A stretch of DNA of 60,000 bases, taken from NCBI RefSeq assembly GCF_032854445.1, contig NC_088306.1, positions 27,315,764-27,375,763 on the forward strand. Reading direction: 5' to 3'. Below, one piece after another: positions 51,001 through 60,000 of the stretch (positions are counted from its first letter, which is position 1; each line of letters starts with the position of its first letter). A program made the translations under genes and the position numbers. The notes under the pieces were generated by a model. The model had not been told where the DNA came from. It was given only the letters and a program-made list of their open reading frames with translations, and ran no database searches. The stretch comes from Liolophura sinensis (taxonomy: Eukaryota; Mollusca; Polyplacophora; Chitonida; Chitonidae).

Positions 51001-54000
51001 GGATTCACCGGAGTTGGCCACCTTTGAATGAGTTGGTTCAACATGCTGAGCATTGGCTTCACAACCTGCTGGGTTATCCTGAAGCAATCCTTCCAAGTGT
51101 GTCGCCAGAACATTAACAGTGTCTTCCACCAGACCTTTTGGCACCCTGGAGCGTTTTTCCAGCAAAGATTTCCCTTCGCTGCGGATTTTGCGGAGCTGAG
51201 CCTCAGTGTAACGCCCGCTGACACGAGGCAGCGTTTGTGGATTGGCGGACTTGAGCGTTTGTGGATTGGCGGACTTGAGCGTTTGCTCAGTGTATTCTGC
51301 ATGTTCTGATTCATAATTGTAAAACAAATCATCCTCTGTTTTTTTCTCGATTTCCCCGTTTCTCTGCTCAACATCACTTGGAGAAGCACCCAGTGAACTG
51401 CCAAAAACTTGCAAGTCTGGTTCACTGAGAGGCAGGTGAGGAGCTGAGCTTACCTGTACATCAGTACACTCCTCACAGCTTTTGTCACTCGCAGGTGATA
51501 GATCAGTTTGGGTTCCACAATTAGCGTCCTCAAGCTTTGACGATGACAGGCCATCATGGTTCATTTTTTTCTTACTTTTTGGAGAAACTTTGGGACCCAC
51601 TTTTTTGCTTTTCATACTGCAGTGAATTGAAGGAACAGTTTCAGCATTTGTGGAATTTGTGGGAGCTTCCACAATTTCTCTGCTTATCAGCACGAAATCT
51701 GAGTCTTTATCATTCTGAGCACATGACAGCACATTTGGCTGCTGAACTTGCATTAAGTGAGAGCTTTCTTCTGGCTTTGAACCCAACAATATCTTTCTTT
51801 CAGATATGGCATATCTTTCTGTCACTTTGTCACCTGTACATATCTCCTGTTCAAGTTTGGCTATATCAAAAGGTTGAAATTCACCTGTACTGGTGCAAAT
51901 TGGGTCAAAGGTCACTTGAGATAATTGTGTTGCATGAGGATCAAGGTCTCTGATAACCTGGTGTTCCTTGTTCTCTGCACAGGAGATCACTGCCTCTGAC
52001 GTCTTGTTCATCTCTGAAGAATCAGAACAAGTAACCCTATCGTCAACTCTCTCTGCTGCATTAGGCGACCTCGATACAAGATCCACATTAACTGTTGAAA
52101 TCTGCGTCGGTCGGCCTGTCTTTGGTGTGTCATTTCTCAGGTGACTGAATGACTTCAAGCTGGTCAGAATTTTCAACTGACTGGTTTTAACAGTAGGTAT
52201 TTGTGACTTAGCAGAGTTATCCTGTTCACCAGTCGTGCCTTTATCCTGGGTAAGTTCCAATGCAGGCTGGGATAAAACTTCCCTTGACACAGCAGACTGG
52301 GAAATAAGATCTCCATCTGGCGTTTCAAAGTCTATCTTTTTCTTTGGTAACGCTTTTAGCTTTTGAGAACTTGAGGTGTCACTTTGTGCACAATTTTCTT
52401 CCAAACTACCATCATCTGTTTGTAATCCAATGCAACACCTTTCACCTGAATTCACTGACACTTCACTGTCGTCTTGATCAGCACTTATATCAGAATAGAA
52501 ATTTGCAGAAAACTTCATGATGTTCATTTTGTTATAGTTGGTTTTCACCAGGTTCCCACACATAGCATTTCCTTGTAACATGTCTAATGTGGGAACTGGG
52601 CTCTTACATCCACCCAAAAAATCTCGTAAATCAGGGGTGCTTTTTGATTTCTGTTTGGACAAAGTTTGGTACTTTGGGCTATCAAGTGAAGCTTTCTTGG
52701 CTTTGATTTTCCTTACAGTACCTGTTTTTGGTCTTGGAGACTTAGTCGGAACGTGACATTTTGCGTCATTGTCTTTGTCAAGGTGAAAAATTTCAAGATC
52801 TTTAGTAATGTCAGGATTGCTTTTGACCCTGTTTTTCATGGGCGTATTTATCACGGCAATCTTTTTCACCAGCCCAGAATACACCAAATTCTTTCGAAAA
52901 TTCTTTCCTTTCAGTGGATTATGCCTTGGGGAGACTGCTTTATTCATAGAGCCATCAGCATTTGCCAAGTTAGGTGAGCTCTTTGACAATTCTTTATTTG
53001 CACTGTTTTTCAGCAAAGCTGATTTTTCGGAAGGTAGCCTCTTGCGTTTTGTATTTGGTTCAAATTTTGTAACCTCCACTGTCACAGTATTTGTTTGTTC
53101 TCTTAAATCAGGGTTGCTTTTTGACAATTCTTTGGGCAGTGTTTTCGTCTGGGATTGTTTCTTTTTACTTGAATAATCCACATCATAAACCATTCTTTTG
53201 GCTTGAACTTTTTGAGCAGACTTGCTCTTTGGTCTCTTAACTTCCACTTCTACAGAACAATTTCCATTGCACCTGATAACAATATCTGCTGAATTTTTAG
53301 AATTTGCACCTGATTCTGAAGACAAATTACCTGAGAAAACAGGTATTTTTCTAACAACTTTTGTCCTTTGTGCAATTCCTGTAATATTATCACTCTGTCC
53401 TGTATTTATTTCAATGATTTTCCTGGTCTTTTCTGTTGCCTCACAGCTGCCATGTGTTGCAGAACACTGCTGAATACTGTTTCTGGAGCACTTTGGCGCC
53501 TCTACCTGACACTGTATCTGAGTGACCTTTGGAGCGGTGGGATTGCTGGTGGGATTGCTGTTGAAATCACTTTGTACCTCACTTGTCAAGTCATTAAGCC
53601 TCGCATTGCCCGAAGGGCCTTCACAAGTTGATTGTTTTGGAATTTGGACATTAGCCTCTTCAGCACCATCAACTGACCCTTCGGCCGTGCTGATGTTCAG
53701 AACGCTGCAGAGGTTATTAAGTTTGACAGTGGTGGGGATGAGCTTAGTTCGTACAGACGGTGTGAAGCAAATCGCTGACCTCTCTAACTTTGGAGTGGAC
53801 ACCACAGCCGCTTCAGAGAGCACTCTTGGCTTCTCCTCAACGCAAGCATGCTTAGGATTCCAGTTCAGGCAGCTAACACTAACCGAGTTAAGTTTGGCAG
53901 GTGTGGTAGAACCTGATTCCCCTTTAAAGTGGGATGGACAGTTTACAACTTCACCACGTTGCTTTGAACCAGTATCATCCATGGTCTTTTCCTGCTCTTT

Positions 54001-54770
54001 GCTGCTGGCTAGTCTGATGTGCAGGCTAGTTCCAGTTGTAACTATTTTTTCACCGTGGTGCCCTGTGATATTTGTGCAATGTTTGTCTTGAGTTTCTGTT
54101 GTGATGTTATTTCTCAGCACTCGTTCTTCGCTCCTTCTGTTTTCTATAAATCCCTCTTTGACCCTTGCCTCTGTTTCTCTGTAAGGCTTCCTGTGTATCT
54201 CTGCAGGTGTTTCACTCTCAGAAGCTCCATCAGCTGTTGATTGGGTTAACAAGTGTGTATCAACACTGACAAAAGGGCCTTGCTCAGAACAAGCCCCCTC
54301 ACACACAAAACTTCCTGGATTATCATCACAGCTTTGTTTGCCATTGTCATTTTTTGCCAGCATGGGCTTCTCGACTGGGAAGTGTTTCATGCCATTTGAA
54401 GTGCTTGTTGTTCTATGTTTGCACAGTGATCCTTGGGCAATTGTTATTTTATTGTCCCTTTCTTGTGGCATTATGTTGGCTCTCTGCATCTCAGAGAGCT
54501 TGTGATTGTTGCACTCATTAAGATAGCCCCCTGATTCTGGCCTCACTTCACACTGTGGCTTTTGGACAGCCTCTGATGCCTCTACTTGAGAGACACGAGA
54601 CTCTGTTTTATCACTGACAGTCGGAAATATGTGGGTGTTTGACCTCAACCTTTCAGAGTCAAGGTCAAGTTGCTGGCTTGGAGCAGTGTTAACATTGAGC
54701 TTATCACAGCCCTGCGTCAGTAACAGAGACGACGATGGTGTTGCCGATGCCTTCTTCCTTGGACCGTGAT
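48055..54770 (-). CDS. Giant internal exon of a large, mostly disordered Ser-rich protein (partial CDS, family not recognised)
   Basis: The frame is open for 2,238 complete codons. The first two bases (54770-54769) finish a codon begun in an upstream exon, and the exon ends on a codon boundary (phase 0). There is no in-frame ATG near the 5' end; the TTG at 54648 is not a start, because the frame stays open for 40 codons above it to the acceptor at 54771. Residues below count from the exon start. The product is hydrophilic, rich in Ser, Thr, Lys, Glu and Asn, with no membrane segment and no globular domain that I recognise. S-x-P-[DN]-[LI] motifs occur near residues 549 (KSNPDL), 594 (KSSPNL), 647 (KSNPDI), 707 (KSTPDL) and 1112 (SEPDL). 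QTD motifs lie near 781 and 1086. A likely helical island spans about 1185-1230 (from RYTEAQLRKIRSEGKSLL), followed by a basic stretch with FLKKRFE near 1256. RSRSHSRE-type repeats span about 1909-1993, and the exon ends in a charged segment (SPERREAERLYER). A scaffold or cytoskeletal/nuclear adaptor would fit, but that is inference. Exon calling is confident; function is unknown. Confidence 0.9.
51229..51290 (-). repeat. In-frame 24-bp tandem duplication inside the exon
   Basis: A 24-bp unit is present about 2.4 times with almost no divergence, so the protein reads LKSANPQT twice and then L (about residues 1159-1180). The period is a multiple of three and the frame is kept. It looks like a recent replication-slippage event and may be polymorphic. 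Confidence 0.9.
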
Positions 54771-54805
54771 CTGCAGGTGAAATAAAACAATTAGGGTTTA
54801 GGTCA
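54771..54805 (-). other. 3' splice site (acceptor) of the giant exon
   Basis: On the minus strand the intron ends TTGTTTTATTTCACCTGCAG directly before the first exon base at 54770. The T/C-rich tract is good, and CTAA-type branch-point candidates lie about 20-30 bases upstream of the AG. The coding frame is open from the first base after this AG, which supports the call. Confidence 0.85.
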
Positions 54806-56523
54806 CTGGTAAAAGTCCCACACTATCTGGAGGCTTTAAATAACTGGCCGTAAGTGAGCACGGTAAACTTTGCCAACCCTGTTTTTTATCTGCAGTTCCA
54901 TTTACTGTATCGAGGCTATAACTCCATAACCCTCTTCAACCTGAGGGTCTGTTCCTCTTGTTACACATCCCCTGTCTACTCAAGAACACCATTAACATTG
55001 GGGGCCCAGGAGCTGCATACCACTAGAGGGCTTGACAGGACTAAACTTGTCTGACATTTGCACTAAGTACTTGTGGGTTACTCTGATCTCAAACCAGCAG
55101 AAGGTTGCGTAAGATTACCTGATTAAACCATGCTGCCACACTGCTAACTCATGGAAAGCACACAGGCTGAGTAACACAAAGAGTGGCGAGTAAATGTACA
55201 GGAATACACAAAGGTGTTAAATATCTGTTTGTATTGATAACCATATGGTATCACTATGTCATGCTTGCACATCCTTTGTAGAAGAAATGAATGAAGATCA
55301 AAGAACTTTAAGTATGAACACAATTCATAAAATTATGTGAATTCATGAACAGCTTTTGACATGTGATGTTCTCATGAATATAATCTATTGATTCAGACAA
55401 TTTCTTTATGACTTTCCTAAAAAATACTCTATTGAGAATTACATGTAAATACTTTACTTTACACACCAGTGGGCTGCATATTCTTTACATACATCTACAT
55501 AAACATCAAAAAAAAAAATCCTGCAATCCTAATTTTGACAATTTAATGTAGTATTTCACCTAAAGTTTGCTATGTAAAAATGCACTTTTAGAGCTATATA
55601 AAGGCCTTTAACAGACACCCTTGATTCCAACATTCAAGTCTTTCTGATGAAAAATTAATCAAACTGCACACAAAAACTCTTACAGAGTCCTATAAGAAAT
55701 GTTCATACTGTATTTATTGTGACAATGTGTACCTAAACCATCTACATGTAACACACAAGTGCAGTACTTTATCAAGTACAAATGCTTGCAAGATAACTGG
55801 TATCAGAAACCTTTGAGAAATGAATAAAATTTAGTTTGCTTTGCATTCAGATGATGCAACCATTGAGATCTGAGTTTCAATTAACTTTCAGCACATTTTA
55901 AAAATTTTTTTTATAAAAATAAGCAAATCAATGGTGCAGACATAATAGCTTTGATCCAGGAATGATTTCTCAGAAAAACAAAATGAAAAAAAAAAAAAAA
56001 AAACATCATACCTTTAAACTTGTCATAAAATTCCTGCCTTTTCACAATTTACCCATTTTCCAAAAATTCCAGTCACAGTAAATCCACTCTTTTGTACGGC
56101 ATCCACTACAGTTATTTCGGTGGTAACTTCCAGCACACAATCGCTTCAGGCTTCCAGCTTATGTATGGTCAAGAGAAACCCATTTCCAGTGTAGTGTATA
56201 AACTGACATTCCCAGTACAAATTCTAACCATGATCTACAGGTATAATCAAATGCTAAGGAAGTTTAATAAACATTATTCATGTAATATAACCTGAAGACT
56301 GACATATCCATAATGACTGAAATGTAATTAACTGCTCTAATCAATCGCTCATTTGCAGGACATATAAATACAGTTTAGTTTCATTATGCTTCAGTGAATT
56401 CTCATTATTAGTGTCTAATGATGTGTTCTTTAATAACTGGCAATGTGGAAAGACTTTACAGCAGAAATAGATACCTACTCTATTTGATCTAAAAATTTGC
56501 CCCAAAGGGTGCATTTTAGAAAT
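54806..56523. other. Probable intron upstream of the giant exon
   Basis: AT-rich with an A run at about 55985-56003. No upstream exon ending in phase 1 could be recognised on the minus strand. Confidence 0.5.
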
Positions 56524-56661
56524 ATGTATTTATTTATTTGACTGGTGTATTACGCCATACTCAAGAATAGCTTACTACTACAGCGGTGACCAGCATTATG
56601 GTGGGAGGAAATCAAGGCGGGAACCCACAACCATCCACAGGTTGCTGCCAGACCATCCCCA
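56524..56661 (-). mobile_element. SINE family 2, 3' half only
   Basis: It reads, on the plus strand, TATTTATTTATTTGACTGG, ACGCCATACTCAAGAATAG, CAGCATTATGGTGGGAGG and CCACAGGTTGCTG, then loses similarity. It is a 5'-truncated copy on the minus strand, upstream of the giant exon. Confidence 0.75.
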
Positions 56662-57952
56662 GATTGAACTTTGAGAGGTAAATAAAGGTCTTAAAATATT
56701 TCTTTGGACGCCAAAGTTCACACTTTCTTTGTCAGAAAACTTCCAAACAAACTTGAAAACACCTTTTAAACATCAAATGAACTTTAAAAATGATTCAAAA
56801 TACGACACTTAGTCATGTGCTTTTTATGTTAAAATACAGTACTTGTAATTTTCCTTGTACTTTGTTGATTAGTTTCCAGATTCTATTAACAATGGATGTC
56901 TTCATGGTCAACATATTATACGCTTTACTACATTTGAAAAACATGGTCAAAGAAAGCCATTCACTTTTATAATGGTTAATACTGATTTCTCTTCAAAGCA
57001 ATATGAATATGAATTAAAATAAAAATTTTTTAACCCTATCTGGAAAGTAAGAAATGCTAGCTACATGTACATAAGGAATAAATCTGGTGCACATGTACTG
57101 AAGTACATCAATATCTGTTGGCAAAAGGTCCACTCCATATTCCCCAAGATTCACAAGCTTTATTAAAACCTTAACTTTTGAAACTGTTTTTTACTGTCAT
57201 GTTTATAACATTGATCCTTTTGCATACAGCACATTTAGCACAATGCTTTACTTTAAAAAATGCATCGGAATTTAAAACAAAAGGGAAATCTGAATAGATA
57301 CTTTTAATTGACTTTATTTTTCTCTCAGTGTTGGCCTTAACTCTAGCAAGACAGACGCTGAAGCCTATTGATGTGTAATAATTATATTAATACATGGTAA
57401 TTCAAAACTGCTGTGTTATCAGTTAACCTTATTTATTTATTTGGCATATTATGAGTCACTCACAAATTAATACAGAGTTAATTAATCCTTCGTTACTTAT
57501 TTCAAATATGACAGCAATGCTAAACATGAGTACGATAAACTGCAAGCACAGTATTTTACATTACCTGTAGTGTAAACATGTAAGCACACTGTTTTATATT
57601 ACATGTAGCGTAAACACACACTATTTAATATTACCTGTCGTGTAAACATGTATGTATCTACATCTACCAGAAATATTTATGCATCCTTTATTCATTATCT
57701 AAGATTCCTTCCTAAAATGAAATTAATTAAACCAACTGATAATGTCTAACCATCCAAATCTGAATAAAACATCCAAAGACCGTGTAGGCTACATATAATT
57801 TGTATAGGATGAACTCATCAGCTTGATAAAAACATGGGTGGGTACTCCATTTGTGACATGCATTCTGAATGAGTTTTTTGTGTTTATTATTTATCAGTTA
57901 ACTATGTAGCAAATTGTAAACAGCTATGATAGTTACACTATCAATAATACAC
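56662..57952. other. No gene seen; probable intron
   Basis: AT-rich spacer. Three loosely repeated TTACCTGTAGTGTAAACATG-like stretches lie at about 57560-57650. Confidence 0.5.
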
Positions 57953-58614
57953 AAATAAATCTGGAGTAGCACACCATAGCAATATCTGCATGCTGGTAAA
58001 GGAGCACTAGTAAATCTGGAGTAGCACACCATAGCAATATCTGCATGCTGGTACAGGAGCACTAGTAAATCTGGAGTAGCACACCATAGCAATATCTGCA
58101 TGCTGGTACAGGAGCACTAGTAAATCTGGAGTAGCACACCATAGCAATATCTGCATGCTGGTACAGGAGCACTAGTAAATCTGGAGTAGCACACCATAGC
58201 AATATCTGCATGCTGGTACAGGTGCACTAGTAAATCTGGAGTAGCTCACCATAGCAATATCTGCATGCTGGTACAGGAGCACTAGTAAATCTGGAGTAGC
58301 ACACCATAGCAATATCTGCATGCTGGTACAGGAGCACTAGTGAATCTGGAGTAGCACACCATAGCAATATCTGCATGCTGGTACAGGAGCACTAGTAAAT
58401 CTGGAGTAGCTCACCATAGCAATATCTGCATGCTGGTACAGGAGCACTAGTAAATCTGGAGTAGCACACCATAGCAATATCTGCATGCTGGTACAGGTGC
58501 ACTAGTAAATCTGGAGTAGCTCACCATAGCAATATCTGCATGCTGGTACAGGAGCACTAGTGAATCTGGAGTAGCTCACCATAGCAATATCTGCATGCTG
58601 GTACAGGAGCACTG
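57953..58614. repeat. Minisatellite U: 55-bp unit, 12 copies
   Basis: AAATCTGGAGTAGCACACCA and TAGCAATATCTGCATGCTGG recur every 55 bp with no indels. Variants are ACACC/CTCACC, GAGCAC/GTGCAC and GTAAAT/GTGAAT. It lies upstream of the giant exon on its strand. Confidence 0.95.
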
Positions 58615-58985
58615 GTGAAATGTTATCTGTTCATATCAGTACATGTACCGGTGCTTTAGGAGTTGTCATTAGCTAACTTTTTCAAAAAGGGATATTGAAT
58701 AGGCTATATATTTCAAATTCTCTTGTCTTTTGAGGAATACACAAAATAAACAAAAAAAATAAACTGAGGTTGAAAAATAATGAATGTAAGCATCAAGTCC
58801 AACATTCCTATACCCAGCTTTAAACATGTCTTTAAACATGTCTTCACATGATACAATTACACATGATAGGCAGCTACACCCATTATACAGCTTTTCTAGG
58901 TATATACATGTAGAAATGTAACTTCTGTCAGACTGTGGCCATATTCATAAATCTTCATAAATCCATTTCCTTGAAACTTATGACA
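58615..58985. other. No gene seen
   Basis: AT-rich spacer between array U and the third MITE copy. Confidence 0.55.
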
Positions 58986-59208
58986 TACCCTAATTGCTCC
59001 ACCTTTACAACCTCCTCTGCAGCCAATATTTTGAAACACTCTGAGAGAACTAATTAGGGGGTAGAGAAATAGTTTGCACAGTTTTATGAAGCCTGCATCT
59101 TTAGTGACATAAACAAATCGTTTTAGTGTCATTTTCATAATAATTATATGCATAAATTCCACCAAAAATAAGTGATTCTGATGTTGAAAAAGGTTGAAGA
59201 TTTACAGT
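58986..59208 (-). mobile_element. Same MITE family, diverged 223-bp copy
   Basis: It begins TACCCTAATTGCTCCACC and ends AGGTTGAAGATTTACAGTC, matching both ends and the length of the 224-bp copy. The interior is much more diverged and the last TA is TC. The minus-strand ORF of 89 codons here is a by-product. Confidence 0.5.
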
Positions 59209-60000
59209 CAATATGGTCTATGTTTTAATGCCACAAAACATGTATGACTTGTGAGAATGGACAGGCACAAACTGATTTAAGAGAGCGAGTCCTTGCTTAT
59301 AGTGCAGTGTCAAAGAACATTTAATGTTCAAAAGTGTGCACATTTCTGCTCTTGCGTGTGCACCAACATTCATAATAAGAGCCATTCAGCTTTATATGTA
59401 TGATGAAGGCATGAACGAACAGTAGTTTTACCTGTACAAATAGGACTAACATGTTCCAGATGAATGACTTTACAATATTGTCAAGCTTCACTAATTACAG
59501 GTAAGCTGATTTACCTGTCAGAGATGAATCACAGTGTCACCTGTACATGAGAGTAACCATGTCACCACTATTAAATACACCTAATGTCATAAAGTTTTGA
59601 TAAAAAAAAGTACATTTAAGTGGCAAATAAAACGCCATCAAATATTATTTCTGGCGGTGAAATTTACATTATTCTGGTACTGGATATGATCCTACCTACC
59701 AAACAAACCTAAAAACATCTTTCTGAAGCACACAGAGTCAGAATTAGGAGACAGGATTAAATCAATCATTGATGTAGTCAAAAATGAAAGAGACGGTGGA
59801 AATGCAGCAACTGGGACGTTAGAGGTTAGTGCACAGTAGCACAGGCATATTGTACTGTGCAGTACTTAGAGTGCAGAGATTTGGGGTGCCACATGTACAT
59901 GGTTTTAGTGTACGTGTAAAAGTTCATCTCTGATCAGGGTACTGGAGCAACTTGGGATAACAGAACATGGCAACAGGCCATTAAGTATACATTTATTTGA
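59209..60000. other. No gene seen
   Basis: End of the window; single-copy AT-rich sequence with no recognisable exon. Confidence 0.5.

Noticed and set aside
48686-54240. Plus-strand ORFs up to 189 codons inside the giant exon
   Set aside because: Antisense shadows of the long minus-strand frame.
54646-54648. TTG as the translation start of the giant ORF
   Set aside because: The frame is open for 40 more codons up to a good acceptor; animal genes do not normally start at TTG.
57953-58614. Regularly spaced repeat as a CRISPR-like array
   Set aside because: Units are contiguous with no variable spacers, and the genome is eukaryotic.
59181-59208. Lone motif matching the MITE end, first taken as chance
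   Set aside because: Chance origin dropped, because a matching opposite end was found at 58986 giving the expected length; it is now listed as a diverged MITE copy.

Overview
This is eukaryotic (metazoan) DNA. It is AT-rich, gene-poor and interrupted by repeats, and it has canonical GT-AG splice signals. The best guess is a bivalve-type mollusc or a close lophotrochozoan relative. The basis is two tRNA-derived SINE families that I recognise from molluscan sequence, the very frequent palindrome TACATGTA, and the density of minisatellites. No species can be named from the sequence alone.

Only one protein-coding region is well supported. It is a single giant internal exon on the minus strand (54770 down to 48055, 6,716 nt, 2,238 complete codons), bounded by a good 3' splice site (TTTCACCTGCAG) and a good 5' splice site (GGGTAAGT). 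It encodes a Ser/Thr/Lys/Glu-rich, mostly disordered segment of a very large protein. That segment has recurring S-x-P-[DN]-[LI] motifs, an RSRSHSRE-rich basic stretch and one likely helical island. I do not recognise the family. Neighbouring exons were not found in the window, so both ends of the protein are unknown.

The remaining ~53 kb is intronic or intergenic. About one fifth of the window is tandem repeat: 21 minisatellite arrays (periods 23 to 80 bp, 3 to 35 copies) plus three TA or TA/TG microsatellites. Many arrays have no stop codons and so give long spurious ORFs on one or both strands; the largest (772 codons) is a 35 x 60 bp satellite. Several arrays have informative internal structure. 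The 75-bp array has a 7-unit higher-order repeat. The 27-bp array holds one inverted unit. The 36-bp array appears to have grown out of the terminal inverted repeat of a small DNA element. The 32-bp array resembles part of a tRNA-like sequence.

Between the arrays lie five SINE copies of two families, three copies of a MITE with TA target sites (224, 223 and 113 bp), two other MITE-like elements, a G-quadruplex motif, one possible TATA/CCAAT promoter near 3.3-3.4 kb, and one weak candidate exon with a PSI-like cysteine cluster near 36.5 kb. No rRNA, functional tRNA, CRISPR or operon structure is seen.
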